Shown piece by piece: positions 43,679-51,521 of a DNA stretch of 57,480 bases. Both the position numbers and the translations under genes were made by a program. Source of the DNA: Bacillota bacterium. Its GTDB lineage: Bacteria; Bacillota; Clostridia; Lachnospirales; Cellulosilyticaceae. Under the pieces are notes generated by a model that was given only the letters and a program-made list of their open reading frames with translations, ran no database searches and was not told where the DNA came from. The stretch spans positions 1 to 57,480 of the forward strand of contig JAEWMQ010000055.1 in the NCBI GenBank assembly GCA_023393125.1. The letters are read 5' to 3'. Each line of letters begins with the position of its first letter. Position 1 is the first letter of the stretch.

Positions 43679-43706
43679 TTGTGCTTACTATTATTTTTGC
43701 TATAAT
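43679..43706 (+). promoter_or_regulatory. folT promoter
   Basis: TTGTGC (43679-43684), a 16-base spacer, then TATAAT (43701-43706) with an upstream TGC extension. The transcript would begin some 20 bases before the riboswitch. Confidence 0.6.
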
Positions 43707-43729
43707 AGTACTATCACTATAGACCAGTT

Positions 43730-43830
43730 GGCAGAGTAGATATAAGTGCGTTAAGTGCTAGATGGACGGGAAGTTGCCACTAGACGAAAAATCTTTTAGA
43801 TTTGCGGTACTTATATCGCATTCCGCTGCC
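43730..43830 (+). ncRNA. Tetrahydrofolate (THF-I) riboswitch
   Basis: It matches the folT-leader class through GGCAGAGTAGATATAAGTGC, then GTTAAGTGC, GACGGGAAGTTGCC, GACGAAAAA, GCGGTACTTATATCGCATTC and the closing CGCTGCC. P1 is GGCAG (43730-43734) with CTGCC (43826-43830). The long P2-type pairing is ATATAAGT with ACTTATAT. It lies 67 bases before the start codon of the folate importer, as expected for feedback by reduced folates. Confidence 0.95.
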
Positions 43831-43833
43831 AAA

Positions 43834-43893
43834 AGCAGCGCTTCTTTACCTTTAGTTTTTTTGACTAAAGTTACCAATTTAAAAGGAGTTGCT
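43834..43893 (+). promoter_or_regulatory. Shine-Dalgarno-sequestering expression platform of folT
   Basis: AGCAGC (43834-43839) plus TTCTTT (43842-43847) can pair with GTTGCT (43888-43893) and AAAGGA (43882-43887), which covers the ribosome binding site. The competing GCTGC/GCAGC hairpin (43825-43829 with 43835-43839) needs bases used by riboswitch P1. Ligand binding should thus free the sequestering arm. An enclosed CTTTAGT/ACTAAAG hairpin lies in its loop. Confidence 0.6.
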
Positions 43894-43896
43894 AAA

Positions 43897-44439
43897 ATGA
43901 ATAGAAAAATAACAACAAAAGACCTTGCTTTATTAGGTCTGCTACTTGCTCTTAAGATTATATTAGGACGCTACTTAGCTATTGACTTTACAATTGTACG
44001 TATTTCCTTTGCTTTTATAGTAAATGCCCTCATTGGGTATTTATTTGGGCCTTGGATAGGAGCTGGCATGGGTGCCTTAGGAGACATTTTAGGTTACTTT
44101 GGTTTTCCTCAAACCTTTGGTTATTTCCCTGGTTATACCCTCTCTGCCGCTCTTTCTGGATTTATTTATGGTTATTTTCTTTACTACAAAAAATGGTCTA
44201 CTTCTTCTTCAATAACCTTCTATGTACGCCTCATTTTGGCCGTAAGTATTGTAGCTATTTTCTGCAATCTAATCTTAGGTACGATTTGGACTAGTATGGT
44301 TATAGGAAAATCTTTCATGGTTTTACTCAAACCTAGAATGCTTAAGAATATATTACTTATTCCGTTAGAGTCGGCTGTACTAATAGGTATGTTTAATTAC
44401 TTAGGTGTCCACCTGAGAAAACTTCGTACAATCACCTAA
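43897..44439 (+). CDS. folT: Folate ECF transporter, substrate-binding S component
   Basis: A 180-residue integral membrane protein with six helices. ITTKDLALLGLLLALKIILG opens the first helix, and GYLFGPWIGAGMGALGDILG is the ECF S-component loop. Folate specificity is supported by the THF riboswitch just upstream. It works with shared EcfA/A'/T subunits encoded elsewhere. AAGGAG fixes the ATG at 43897. A longer frame would run through the riboswitch and is rejected. It has a terminator shared with the convergent kinase gene. Confidence 0.95.
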   Translation: MNRKITTKDLALLGLLLALKIILGRYLAIDFTIVRISFAFIVNALIGYLFGPWIGAGMGALGDILGYFGFPQTFGYFPGYTLSAALSGFIYGYFLYYKKWSTSSSITFYVRLILAVSIVAIFCNLILGTIWTSMVIGKSFMVLLKPRMLKNILLIPLESAVLIGMFNYLGVHLRKLRTIT

Positions 44440-44482
44440 CAATAAGCATCAGTAATACTTAATTTACCAACTGTCCATAGTG

Positions 44483-44520
44483 AAAAAGGGATGTTGCCTA
44501 AGCAACATCCTTTAATTTTT
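44483..44520. terminator. Bidirectional terminator between folT and the histidine kinase gene
   Basis: GGATGTTGC/GCAACATCC with a tetraloop. T-rich on the plus side (TTTAATTTTT) and TTTTT on the minus side. Confidence 0.9.
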
Positions 44521-45945
44521 ATTCATTTTCATATAGCTACGCATTTTACTACTAATATTATTAGGTTCTAACATTTTCATTTCCACAGGAAGCGTTACTG
44601 TAATCTTAGTATATTCTCCCTCTACACTTTCTATGGCTACTTTTCCATTATGCTTTTCTACAATGTTTTTTACCATTGTTAGACCTATACCACTACCTTG
44701 GTACTGCTCTCTGCTTTTATCTCCTCGATACATACGTTCAAATACATAAGGCAAATCTTCTTCTGCAATACCAATTCCACGGTCTTCTACTGTAATAGTA
44801 CATTCTTTTCCTTGCATACTTGTATATAGTTTTATTTCACCTTTATAGTCACTAAATTTAAAAGCATTAGATAATAAATTCATCCAAAGCTGCTTAAGGG
44901 CATCTTTATCTCCAGACACCATTACATTTTCTGTTTCGTGATGTTTAATGTGATAGGTTATTTTCTTTTCTTTCGCCACTATTTTAAAGGCATCAAACAC
45001 TTCCTGTATGCTTTCATTTAGATTAATTACTTTAAGATTCATACGTAATTCATTTTCTTCAACATTTTTAAGCAAATCTAGATTATTAAGTAGCTTTCCA
45101 AAACGTACAACCTCTTGATAAAGAACGTTCATTTGTTCTTCATCTATTGGATAAATACCATCAATCATGGCTTCTAGATTGCTTTGCAGAATATGAAGAG
45201 GTGTACGAATTTCATGGGAAACATCTGAAATAAGTTTCTTACGAATTTTATCCTGTCTTTCTAACTTCTCACCTAAATAGTTCATACTATGACGTAAGGT
45301 CTCAATTTCTTTAATTTTACTTTTAAGAGGATATCTTGCATTAAGCTTTCCATCTGCTAATGCAATAGAAGTCTTACTAATACCATAAATATGATAAGTA
45401 AATAATCTAGAAACATAAAGCCCAGCTAAAATAAACCACATTAAAATCATACTTGAACACCATATGATGCTTACATTAACGTTGTTCTGAAACTTCAAAT
45501 CATTTTTTGTCAGTACATCACTGGGATAATAACCAATTTTTACATAAGCAATTAGATTCCCGTCTTTATTATAAACTGGACGTTCTTCTTGCCTATATAA
45601 ACTAGGGTCTACTTGATTCGGATATTTCTGATTAAGATCTCCGATAAAACTTTGCTCAGTTTCTCCCCACATAAAACGCTTGTCTGGTCCCAAAAGGGTA
45701 ACCGCAAAGTTACCCATATAATTTTCAAGTATGCTTTGTTGCATTACATTATTTTCTAGCTCTCCTTTTTCATAAAGCTTTTCTACAAGGGCTACAATGC
45801 TATTCCCCGCTTCTCTAATATTATTATCAATATAAATTTCAAAGTTTCTCTTAATGCTAATATTAACAATTAAAGAAGTTGTGAACACCATAATGCAACC
45901 AATGCTTAAGAAAATAGAAAAAAGTTGCTTACGAATGGATATCAT
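44512..45945 (-). CDS. Sensor histidine kinase (HAMP, HisKA, HATPase)
   Basis: A 477-residue membrane sensor. The first helix is at about 8-30, then an extracytoplasmic sensor domain of about 125 residues and a second helix near 160-182. HAMP follows, with the phospho-acceptor His near 243 in SDVSHEIRTPLHIL. The ATPase part has NLLSNAFKFSD, DRGIGIAEEDLP, FERMYRGDKSR and GSGIGLTMVKN. Its ATG overlaps the stop of the response-regulator gene by four bases, so the two are made together. The signal is unknown. Confidence 0.95.
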   Translation of the reverse strand: MISIRKQLFSIFLSIGCIMVFTTSLIVNISIKRNFEIYIDNNIREAGNSIVALVEKLYEKGELENNVMQQSILENYMGNFAVTLLGPDKRFMWGETEQSFIGDLNQKYPNQVDPSLYRQEERPVYNKDGNLIAYVKIGYYPSDVLTKNDLKFQNNVNVSIIWCSSMILMWFILAGLYVSRLFTYHIYGISKTSIALADGKLNARYPLKSKIKEIETLRHSMNYLGEKLERQDKIRKKLISDVSHEIRTPLHILQSNLEAMIDGIYPIDEEQMNVLYQEVVRFGKLLNNLDLLKNVEENELRMNLKVINLNESIQEVFDAFKIVAKEKKITYHIKHHETENVMVSGDKDALKQLWMNLLSNAFKFSDYKGEIKLYTSMQGKECTITVEDRGIGIAEEDLPYVFERMYRGDKSREQYQGSGIGLTMVKNIVEKHNGKVAIESVEGEYTKITVTLPVEMKMLEPNNISSKMRSYMKMNKN

Positions 45946-46628
45946 GCATGTTCCCCTTCAAACTTATACCCTACGCCTGTAACAGTCTTAATGTAACGTG
46001 GGTTTTTAGTATCTGTTTCAATTTTCTTTCTTAAATTCTTAATATGCACATCAATGGTACGATCAAAACCATCAAAATCTATTCCCATAACTGCTTCTAT
46101 AAGCTGATCTCTACTAAATACACGCCCTGGAGCAGAAGCTAATTCATAAAGTAAATCAAACTCATTAGGTGTTAGAGTGATCTCCTCATTATCAATTTGT
46201 ACAATACGTTCTTGTAAAAAAATCTTAAAATGTCCTTTATCAAAAATAAGCATTTCTTTATTTTCTTCTCTTTGTTTTCTCGTATCCAGTGCTTTCACAC
46301 GGGCTACTACTTCTCTTGGACTAATAGGCTTTACTAAGTATTCATCTGCACCTTTTTCAAAACCTTCAATTTTACTATCTAAAGTACCTTTAGCTGTAAT
46401 CATAAAGATATGCACATTAGATACTTGTCTCATTTCTTTACAAATTTCCTCGCCTTGTATATCGGGAAGCATAAGATCAAGGAGTACGATATCTATTTTA
46501 TTTTTATAAAAACAATCTAGCCCACTTCTGCCAGTATAACAAGTAAATACTTTATAACCTTCTTTTTCAAGATACTTGGTCATTATGTCAGCCACACGTT
46601 CTTCATCTTCTATTACTAATATATTCAT
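45942..46628 (-). CDS. OmpR/PhoB-family response regulator
   Basis: A 228-residue regulator. The receiver domain spans about 1-118, with Asp51 as phosphorylation site (DIVLLDLMLPD) and Lys in YLVKPISP. The C-terminal winged helix (about 130-225) has LTPNEFDLLYELASAPGRVF and RTIDVHIKNLRKKIE. It precedes its kinase in the operon. Its targets are not visible, although the FtsH-type protease and small HTH genes lie next to it. Confidence 0.95.
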   Translation of the reverse strand: MNILVIEDEERVADIMTKYLEKEGYKVFTCYTGRSGLDCFYKNKIDIVLLDLMLPDIQGEEICKEMRQVSNVHIFMITAKGTLDSKIEGFEKGADEYLVKPISPREVVARVKALDTRKQREENKEMLIFDKGHFKIFLQERIVQIDNEEITLTPNEFDLLYELASAPGRVFSRDQLIEAVMGIDFDGFDRTIDVHIKNLRKKIETDTKNPRYIKTVTGVGYKFEGEHA

Positions 46629-46716
46629 CCTAATCTTCCTTTCTAGATGGAATTAATATAACCGTTTTTTATTATTATAAAACAACCATATGAAGAAAGT
46701 GAAAAGCCCATAAAAA

Positions 46717-46779
46717 TTATCAACAATTGATTTTATAAAATTATTAATTGTTGATAAATTATCGTTTTTACTTTACAAT
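46717..46779 (+). promoter_or_regulatory. Promoter of the small HTH gene, overlapped by a 12-bp inverted repeat
   Basis: TTGATA (46751-46756), a 17-base spacer, then TACAAT (46774-46779). The -35 lies within the right arm of the repeat TTATCAACAATT (46717-46728) / AATTGTTGATAA (46746-46757). It is therefore a likely operator. Autoregulation by the 72-residue protein is inferred. Confidence 0.6.
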
Positions 46780-46809
46780 AGTAAATATATTGGGTAAGGG
46801 GGAATAAAA

Positions 46810-47028
46810 ATGAAATATACTTTCAATGATAAAGAACACTTAATCAATTTTATATGTAATGAAATTATTACCACAGCTGAGGCAACAGCTATGCTCAATT
46901 GTTCCAGACAATATCTTGACGAACTTGTAAGTAAAGGTAAGATCACCCCCATAAAAACGATCAATCGTGTTAGACTTTATTGGAAAAATGACATTGTGAG
47001 CTTATTACAGAGAAAACATAGCAGTTAA
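46810..47028 (+). CDS. Small helix-turn-helix (excisionase/MerR-like) DNA-binding protein
   Basis: A 72-residue protein. Residues 17-62 (EIITTAEATAMLNCSRQYLD, then a turn and KITPIKTINRVRLYWKNDIV) match the HTH_17/excisionase fold of single-domain MerR-like proteins. AAGGGGG precedes the ATG. It is transcribed away from the two-component genes and converges with the FtsH-type gene. No integrase is nearby, so a regulatory rather than recombination role is more likely. Confidence 0.8.
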   Translation: MKYTFNDKEHLINFICNEIITTAEATAMLNCSRQYLDELVSKGKITPIKTINRVRLYWKNDIVSLLQRKHSS

Positions 47029-47032
47029 AATA

Positions 47033-47060
47033 AGCTAGCTTCTAATCAAAGAAGCTAGCT
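47033..47060. terminator. Bidirectional terminator
   Basis: A 10-bp perfect stem AGCTAGCTTC/GAAGCTAGCT with an 8-base loop. The stop codon of the convergent FtsH-type gene lies within it. ATTTCTTTTT follows on the plus strand. Confidence 0.8.
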
Positions 47061-48781
47061 ATTTCTTTTTCATTCAATGTTTCTTTTTCTAATAAAGCTG
47101 AAGCTAAACGTTCCAGCTTTTCTTCATGAGATTTCATTAAAATTTTTGTCTCTTCATATAAAGCTTTCATTTTTTCTTGACACTTCGTGAGAAGCTGTTC
47201 ATATTCTAAGGTCTGTTTTCCCATAATAACCTCTATATTGACCAGACCAAATTCTTCATCCATACCATATTTCACCATGTAATTCTTCATATCAATACTG
47301 GCTTTTTCAATATCATTACTAGCTCCTGTTGTAACATAGTCCTCCCCAAAAATAAGTTCTTCTGCTACACGGCCAGCCAGGCTAATTTGAATACGTCCTA
47401 AAAGTTCCTTCTTAGTTAAATACATTTTATCTTTAGGCACATTCATACTAAAACCACCTGCACCCTTAGTGCTAGGGATAATGGTTACCTTTGTTACACT
47501 ATTTTCCGGTGCTATGAGCTTTGTGATTAATGCATGACCAGCTTCATGATAAGCAGTAATTTTACGATCCAGCTCACTAATATTACTACGATCTTTCTTT
47601 TCTTTACCTGCAATAACAGTATAGAAAGCTTCTTCAATATGACCCTCATCAATAATAGCCTGTCCTTTAGTGGCTGCTAAAATAGCTGCTTCATTTAAGA
47701 GGTTTTCTAGCATTGCTCCCGTAAAAAATACAGTTTGTTTAGCTAATTCATTGACACTAACTTCACTAGAGATAGGTTTATTTTTTAAGTGTAATTGGAT
47801 AATAGCTTCTCTAGCTGCTAAATCTGGATACCCTATTTCAATATGTCTATCAAAGCGCCCTGGTCTAAGAAGAGCATCATCTAGCATATCTAGTCTATTG
47901 GTAGCTGCAATGACAATTATACCTTCATCTTCTTTAAACCCTGACATTTCTGTTAGTAAGGCATTTAAGGTTTGGTCTTTTTCATCATTACTTTGCGCAA
48001 CATTTTGACTTCTCTTCTTACCAATAGCATCTATTTCATCTATAAAAATAACTGCTTTTTCATGTTTTCTAGCTTCTTTAAAAATATCCCTTACACGGCT
48101 TGCACCCACACCTACATACATTTGCACAAAGTCTGAACCACTGACAGAAAAGAAGGCAACACCCGCCTCTTTAGCAATAGCCTTAGCCATAAGTGTTTTT
48201 CCTGTTCCAGGTGGCCCATATAAAATAAGCCCCTTAGGCATTCTAGCACCCATCTTGGCATATTTCTCCGGATTCTTCATAAAGTCAATGACATCCTCCA
48301 CTTGCTCTTTGGCTTCTATATTTCCAGCAATATTAGAAAAATCCACTTTCAAATCTTTAGCTTCAACAGCTCTTTGACTCATTTTCATACCGCCATTACT
48401 AGCACCAAACTTTTTAACACTTCTAAAAATCACAACAAATAACCCTATCATCATTACCATACTAAATACATATTGTATGGTATACGCGGTACTTTGAGCC
48501 ACTTCTTCTACCTTTATTTGTTTTAAAAGAAGCTCTTCCTTAAATCCCTCTTTCCTTGGATTATCTGTTGTATAAATAGTATCATCTTGCTTTAATTTAA
48601 ATTGTAATTTAGGTCCACTACTTAAAATAACTTCTTCTATTTTATTAGCGTTTAAATCATTTAAAAATTCATAATAACTAACGCTATAATCCTCTTTATG
48701 TTTCTGAGTATAAATACCTGCTATAGTTAGTATCATGACTAAAATAATACTAACTATCATTCCTACTCGCTTTTTATTCAT
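47042..48781 (-). CDS. ftsH: FtsH-type membrane AAA+ zinc metalloprotease
   Basis: A 579-residue hexameric protease that extracts and degrades membrane and regulatory proteins. There are two membrane helices (about 6-23 and 105-124) around a short outer domain. The AAA+ module has Walker A GPPGTGKT near 188, pore loop FVQMYVGVGASR, Walker B VIFIDEIDAIG and SRH RPGRFDR. The zinc site is HEAGH near 411. It is shorter than the usual 600-650 residues, mainly at the C-terminus. AAGGGGG precedes the ATG. It may be a second, specialised FtsH, which cannot be judged here. Confidence 0.93.
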   Translation of the reverse strand: MNKKRVGMIVSIILVMILTIAGIYTQKHKEDYSVSYYEFLNDLNANKIEEVILSSGPKLQFKLKQDDTIYTTDNPRKEGFKEELLLKQIKVEEVAQSTAYTIQYVFSMVMMIGLFVVIFRSVKKFGASNGGMKMSQRAVEAKDLKVDFSNIAGNIEAKEQVEDVIDFMKNPEKYAKMGARMPKGLILYGPPGTGKTLMAKAIAKEAGVAFFSVSGSDFVQMYVGVGASRVRDIFKEARKHEKAVIFIDEIDAIGKKRSQNVAQSNDEKDQTLNALLTEMSGFKEDEGIIVIAATNRLDMLDDALLRPGRFDRHIEIGYPDLAAREAIIQLHLKNKPISSEVSVNELAKQTVFFTGAMLENLLNEAAILAATKGQAIIDEGHIEEAFYTVIAGKEKKDRSNISELDRKITAYHEAGHALITKLIAPENSVTKVTIIPSTKGAGGFSMNVPKDKMYLTKKELLGRIQISLAGRVAEELIFGEDYVTTGASNDIEKASIDMKNYMVKYGMDEEFGLVNIEVIMGKQTLEYEQLLTKCQEKMKALYEETKILMKSHEEKLERLASALLEKETLNEKEIASFFD

Positions 48782-48842
48782 ATTTCCCCCTTTAGGTCTT
48801 TCTCCTTATATAAGAGTGAGATTAGTTTGCCACTGTAATAGC

Positions 48843-48848
48843 ATTATA
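48843..48848 (-). promoter_or_regulatory. Candidate -10 box of the FtsH-type gene
   Basis: TATAAT on the minus strand lies between the sRNA terminator and the gene. The -35 is poor. Confidence 0.35.
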
Positions 48849-48895
48849 ACGTAGGTATTAGGCCTATTTCACTAGTGAGTATATGGAAAACGCGC

Positions 48896-49000
48896 AAAAA
48901 AAGAGAAGAAAGACGACGGGCCTTTCTTCTTGAGAGAAGGTATTTTATTCTAGGGGTAGCAAATAATTAAATATTTGCTGTAACATCTGGGGGAAGTTAC
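48896..49000 (-). ncRNA. Candidate trans-acting sRNA with C-rich loops, about 105 nt
   Basis: On the minus strand a TGG-extended TATAAT (49012-49007) is followed by three hairpins. They are GTAAC/GTTAC with loop TTCCCCCAGAT, then AGCAAATA/TATTTGCT, then terminator AGAAGAAAG/CTTTCTTCT with loop GCCCGTCGT and a T7 tail (48902-48896). CTACCCCTAG is unpaired between the second and third. C-rich loops that meet G-rich ribosome binding sites are the mark of RsaE/RoxS-like Firmicute sRNAs. It could instead be an attenuated leader of the FtsH-type gene. Confidence 0.5.
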
Positions 49001-49006
49001 AAGTAC

Positions 49007-49012
49007 ATTATA
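49007..49012 (-). promoter_or_regulatory. Extended -10 of the candidate sRNA
   Basis: TGG directly before a consensus TATAAT, the same layout as the candidate RNA at 9780-10008. No clear -35. Confidence 0.45.
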
Positions 49013-49084
49013 CCAAGTGTTTCCCGATAAGATTGCCCTAATTTTTTCAAATTTTACTTTATTTTTTATGTATTTTTAATCCCA

Positions 49085-49200
49085 CTTATTTTTTATTGTT
49101 ATTAATACTTTCTTTATTGCTATTTTTTTTACATAATTGTTCATACTGCTTAATAATCTTCTCGATATCATCTGGTTAATTTTCATTTTTATGCATTTTT
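49085..49200 (-). pseudogene. Possible small remnant reading frame after the GntR gene
   Basis: The frame MHKNEN, a TAA, then PDDIEKIIKQYEQLCKKNSN reads like an acidic helical protein interrupted by one stop. No ribosome binding site precedes the ATG. It may be a decayed gene or chance. The rest of 48782-49230 holds the sRNA and AT-rich sequence. Confidence 0.2.
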
Positions 49201-49230
49201 ATTATTTTTAGACACTTATAACTTTCTTTA

Positions 49231-49902
49231 TTAGTGATATCTTGGAACATCTCCCAAGTGCATATTTTTACTTACCTGATCAATATGCTTATTAGTGAGT
49301 TCCTCTGCTTTTTCTCCATCTTGTTTTTGTATCGCTTTAAAAATAGCTGTATGCTCTTTTAATAAACAGGCTGCTCTCCCAGGGGTTGCAATAGATTCCA
49401 TTCTTGTTTTTTGTACATAGGTATGAAAATCTGATAACATTTGTTTAAGTATTTTGCTTTTAGTTGCTTTATAAATCATATCATGAAAGCGATGGTCTAA
49501 TTCGCCTATATGCACTAAGTCTTTCTTAGTTACGTAGAATTCTGTTAACTCAAGCACTTCCTTTAACCCTTCTAACTCTTCAGGGCTTATACGTTCTGCT
49601 GCTAGTCTTGCCGCCATACCTTCAAGGCGACTTCTAATCATAAAAATATCTTGTACATCTTCTTGAGATACACCAGTAACAACTGTTTCTTTGTTAGGGA
49701 TAGACTGTACTAGTCCCTCTAATTCTAATTGCCTAATAGCTTCCCTTACAGGTGTTCTACTTACATTGAGTTCTTTTGCAATCGTCGCTTCTCTTAAAAC
49801 ATCCCCAGTCTTATATTTTCCCTCTAGTATAGATTCTCTAATAGTCTTAAATACTTTTTCTCTCAGTGACGCCTTATCATTTGAACCGGAATCAAATATC
49901 AC
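49231..49902 (-). CDS. GntR-family regulator, FadR/FCD subfamily
   Basis: A 223-residue regulator. The N-terminal winged helix has EATIAKELNVSRTPVREAIR and QLELEGLVQ. The C-terminal FCD domain carries a likely metal/ligand site, with Asp and His in GELDHRFHDMIY, His in LKEHTAIFKAI and His in TNKHIDQVSK. I place the start at GTG 49902, because AGGAGG lies 6 bases before it. The ATG five codons upstream has no site and contains that AGGAGG. FCD members usually answer to a carboxylic acid. The target operon is not evident. Confidence 0.9.
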   Translation of the reverse strand: MIFDSGSNDKASLREKVFKTIRESILEGKYKTGDVLREATIAKELNVSRTPVREAIRQLELEGLVQSIPNKETVVTGVSQEDVQDIFMIRSRLEGMAARLAAERISPEELEGLKEVLELTEFYVTKKDLVHIGELDHRFHDMIYKATKSKILKQMLSDFHTYVQKTRMESIATPGRAACLLKEHTAIFKAIQKQDGEKAEELTNKHIDQVSKNMHLGDVPRYH

Positions 49903-49928
49903 GTCGTTCCTCCTCATTTTATCTTTTG

Positions 49929-49948
49929 TATATTTGTATACAAATATA
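49929..49948. promoter_or_regulatory. Palindromic operator of the GntR regulator
   Basis: A perfect 20-bp palindrome, with core TATTTGTATACAAATA at 49931-49946, lies about 27 bases upstream of the gene. TTGTATACAA fits the TnGTnnnACnA pattern bound by FadR-type GntR proteins. Confidence 0.65.
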
Positions 49949-49981
49949 TTACCAAATATCCTAGAAATTACAATGGTATTC

Positions 49982-51241
49982 CTAATATTGAATCCATTTT
50001 CCCTCTATGTCTTTAAAAGCAATCATACTCTCCTCAATAGTGCGACCCACTATTTTCCATTCACTTGTACTAATATCTATCACTGTTTGCCATTTAATCA
50101 TGACTTTATAGTGCCTATTTACTTGCTTTTGTTCTAGATCGTCATATTCTTGATTGGTTAATTCTACAGTTTCTGTAATACGGCTATGTAAACGTCCCTC
50201 TGCATCTATAGTTACAGAATCTGCTTTATAGCTTACATCTGTACCTATAATATTCTTTTCAGCAACATACCATGCATTAAATAAATCTAGCTGCTTTTCT
50301 TTTTGAGTCTGTGAAAAATAAGGATTTAAATCCTCACTTGTGCGTTTGCTAATAGCATCTTTATAACTTTGATAAAAGTCGCTTAAAAACTGTTGCCATT
50401 TAGTATTCCCCACTTTAGAAAGACTATAATCTTCAATATCTATGGTATTATTTCCTTCAGTAATTCTAACAGACATATTAACTGGGTTTAAATAGCCTTC
50501 AGGGTGTACTAATTCTAGCTGATAATTTCCCACTAGAATATCTGGCATTTGAACAATTCCTTGCTTACTTATTTCACTTAACTTGTCTAATCTTACTTCT
50601 AAATGAGGTGCACAAATGATTTGAACCTGACCTAGTGCATAAGGTAATACAACTTTTTTTGTCTGAGGAATTTGGAGCATTTGATAATACGCTTTATCAG
50701 CTTCATGAGGTAGCTCTACCTTGAGCATATACTTACCTGGCAAAAGCTTTTCCCTTTTGTAACCGATTCCTGGTTCATACTCAAGCTTTACATCTCCCAA
50801 AGAAACCTCTGAACCATTAGGTGCTATAATTTGCACCTCTGAAAACTCAAAAGGAAAACAAATACGCCAACCTCTACTTTTTTTATTTAAAACCAAGGCT
50901 TCTTTTTTTATCTCGCCATTAAATTCATACGCTAAAATATATTTTCCATTAAACCAACCTACTTTCGAAACATGAATAAGCTTATTATCTTTAGCATAAA
51001 ATCGATTATAGTATTGCGTAATGATTGTTTTATCGTTTATTTCCTTTAAGGTGTCTTGATCTAATAAAGAGTATATTTTCTCATACTCTTGCTTATTAAG
51101 TGCTTTTACATAGCTATCAATAGTATGCATAGGGCCTTGGTAATAATGCCACATATATTGAGCACTTTTAAAAACCAGAAAAACCATGATAACTGTCAAA
51201 CAACTGATAATAACTATATTCTTCACTGGATTCTTTTGCAT
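49982..51241 (-). CDS. Membrane-anchored protein with NTF2-like and PEGA-like regions
   Basis: A 419-residue protein. One N-terminal helix (about 8-25) anchors it. The part after it (IDSYVKALNKQEYEKIYSLL) looks like an NTF2-like module seen in MecA_N or TcaA-type wall proteins. Beta-rich segments with LLPGKYMLKVELPHEADKAY and ILVGNYQLELVHPEGYLNPV follow, like PEGA/Ig-type repeats, and a second NTF2-like C-terminal domain ends the protein. GGAGGG fixes the ATG at 51241. It is probably exposed outside the cell. Domain names are tentative. Confidence 0.75.
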   Translation of the reverse strand: MQKNPVKNIVIISCLTVIMVFLVFKSAQYMWHYYQGPMHTIDSYVKALNKQEYEKIYSLLDQDTLKEINDKTIITQYYNRFYAKDNKLIHVSKVGWFNGKYILAYEFNGEIKKEALVLNKKSRGWRICFPFEFSEVQIIAPNGSEVSLGDVKLEYEPGIGYKREKLLPGKYMLKVELPHEADKAYYQMLQIPQTKKVVLPYALGQVQIICAPHLEVRLDKLSEISKQGIVQMPDILVGNYQLELVHPEGYLNPVNMSVRITEGNNTIDIEDYSLSKVGNTKWQQFLSDFYQSYKDAISKRTSEDLNPYFSQTQKEKQLDLFNAWYVAEKNIIGTDVSYKADSVTIDAEGRLHSRITETVELTNQEYDDLEQKQVNRHYKVMIKWQTVIDISTSEWKIVGRTIEESMIAFKDIEGKWIQY

Positions 51242-51302
51242 AATAATCCCTCCTATTTTATAATTTATATATATGATAGGAGGGACAAGTTTATCACTAT
51301 TG

Positions 51303-51458
51303 TTATTTTTTTTCAAATTGTTTGCAATCTGTACTGTAGGAAGACTTATTATCAGTAGCTTGTTCTATTTGTATATGCTCTAAGGTGCAGTATTTTTCTT
51401 GTAAATGATGATGTTTACACGACTTAACTTGGCACCCAATACTCATATTCATAATCAT
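51303..51458 (-). CDS. Single-domain DUF1540 protein
   Basis: A 51-residue protein with the DUF1540 pattern, Cys9, Cys14, Cys24 and Cys45 in IGCQVKSCKHHH, KYCTLEHIQIEQ and YSTDCKQFE. AGGAG lies 8 bases before the ATG at 51458. It is 61 bases upstream of the membrane-anchored protein on the same strand and may share its transcript. It is related to the two-domain protein at 3342-3659. Confidence 0.8.
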   Translation of the reverse strand: MIMNMSIGCQVKSCKHHHLQEKYCTLEHIQIEQATDNKSSYSTDCKQFEKK

Positions 51459-51521
51459 AAACTCAACTCCTTTACAATAATAAGTCTATTTTTTACTATT
51501 TCCTTATAAATATACTCCTCT

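Noticed and set aside
43722..43760. A tRNA-like stretch (CAGTTGGCAGAGTAG resembles a D-arm)
   Set aside because: The whole segment fits the THF riboswitch consensus, and no anticodon or T-arm follows.
43762..43896. Long N-terminal extension of FolT
   Set aside because: It would be translated from the riboswitch and expression platform. A strong SD serves the ATG at 43897.
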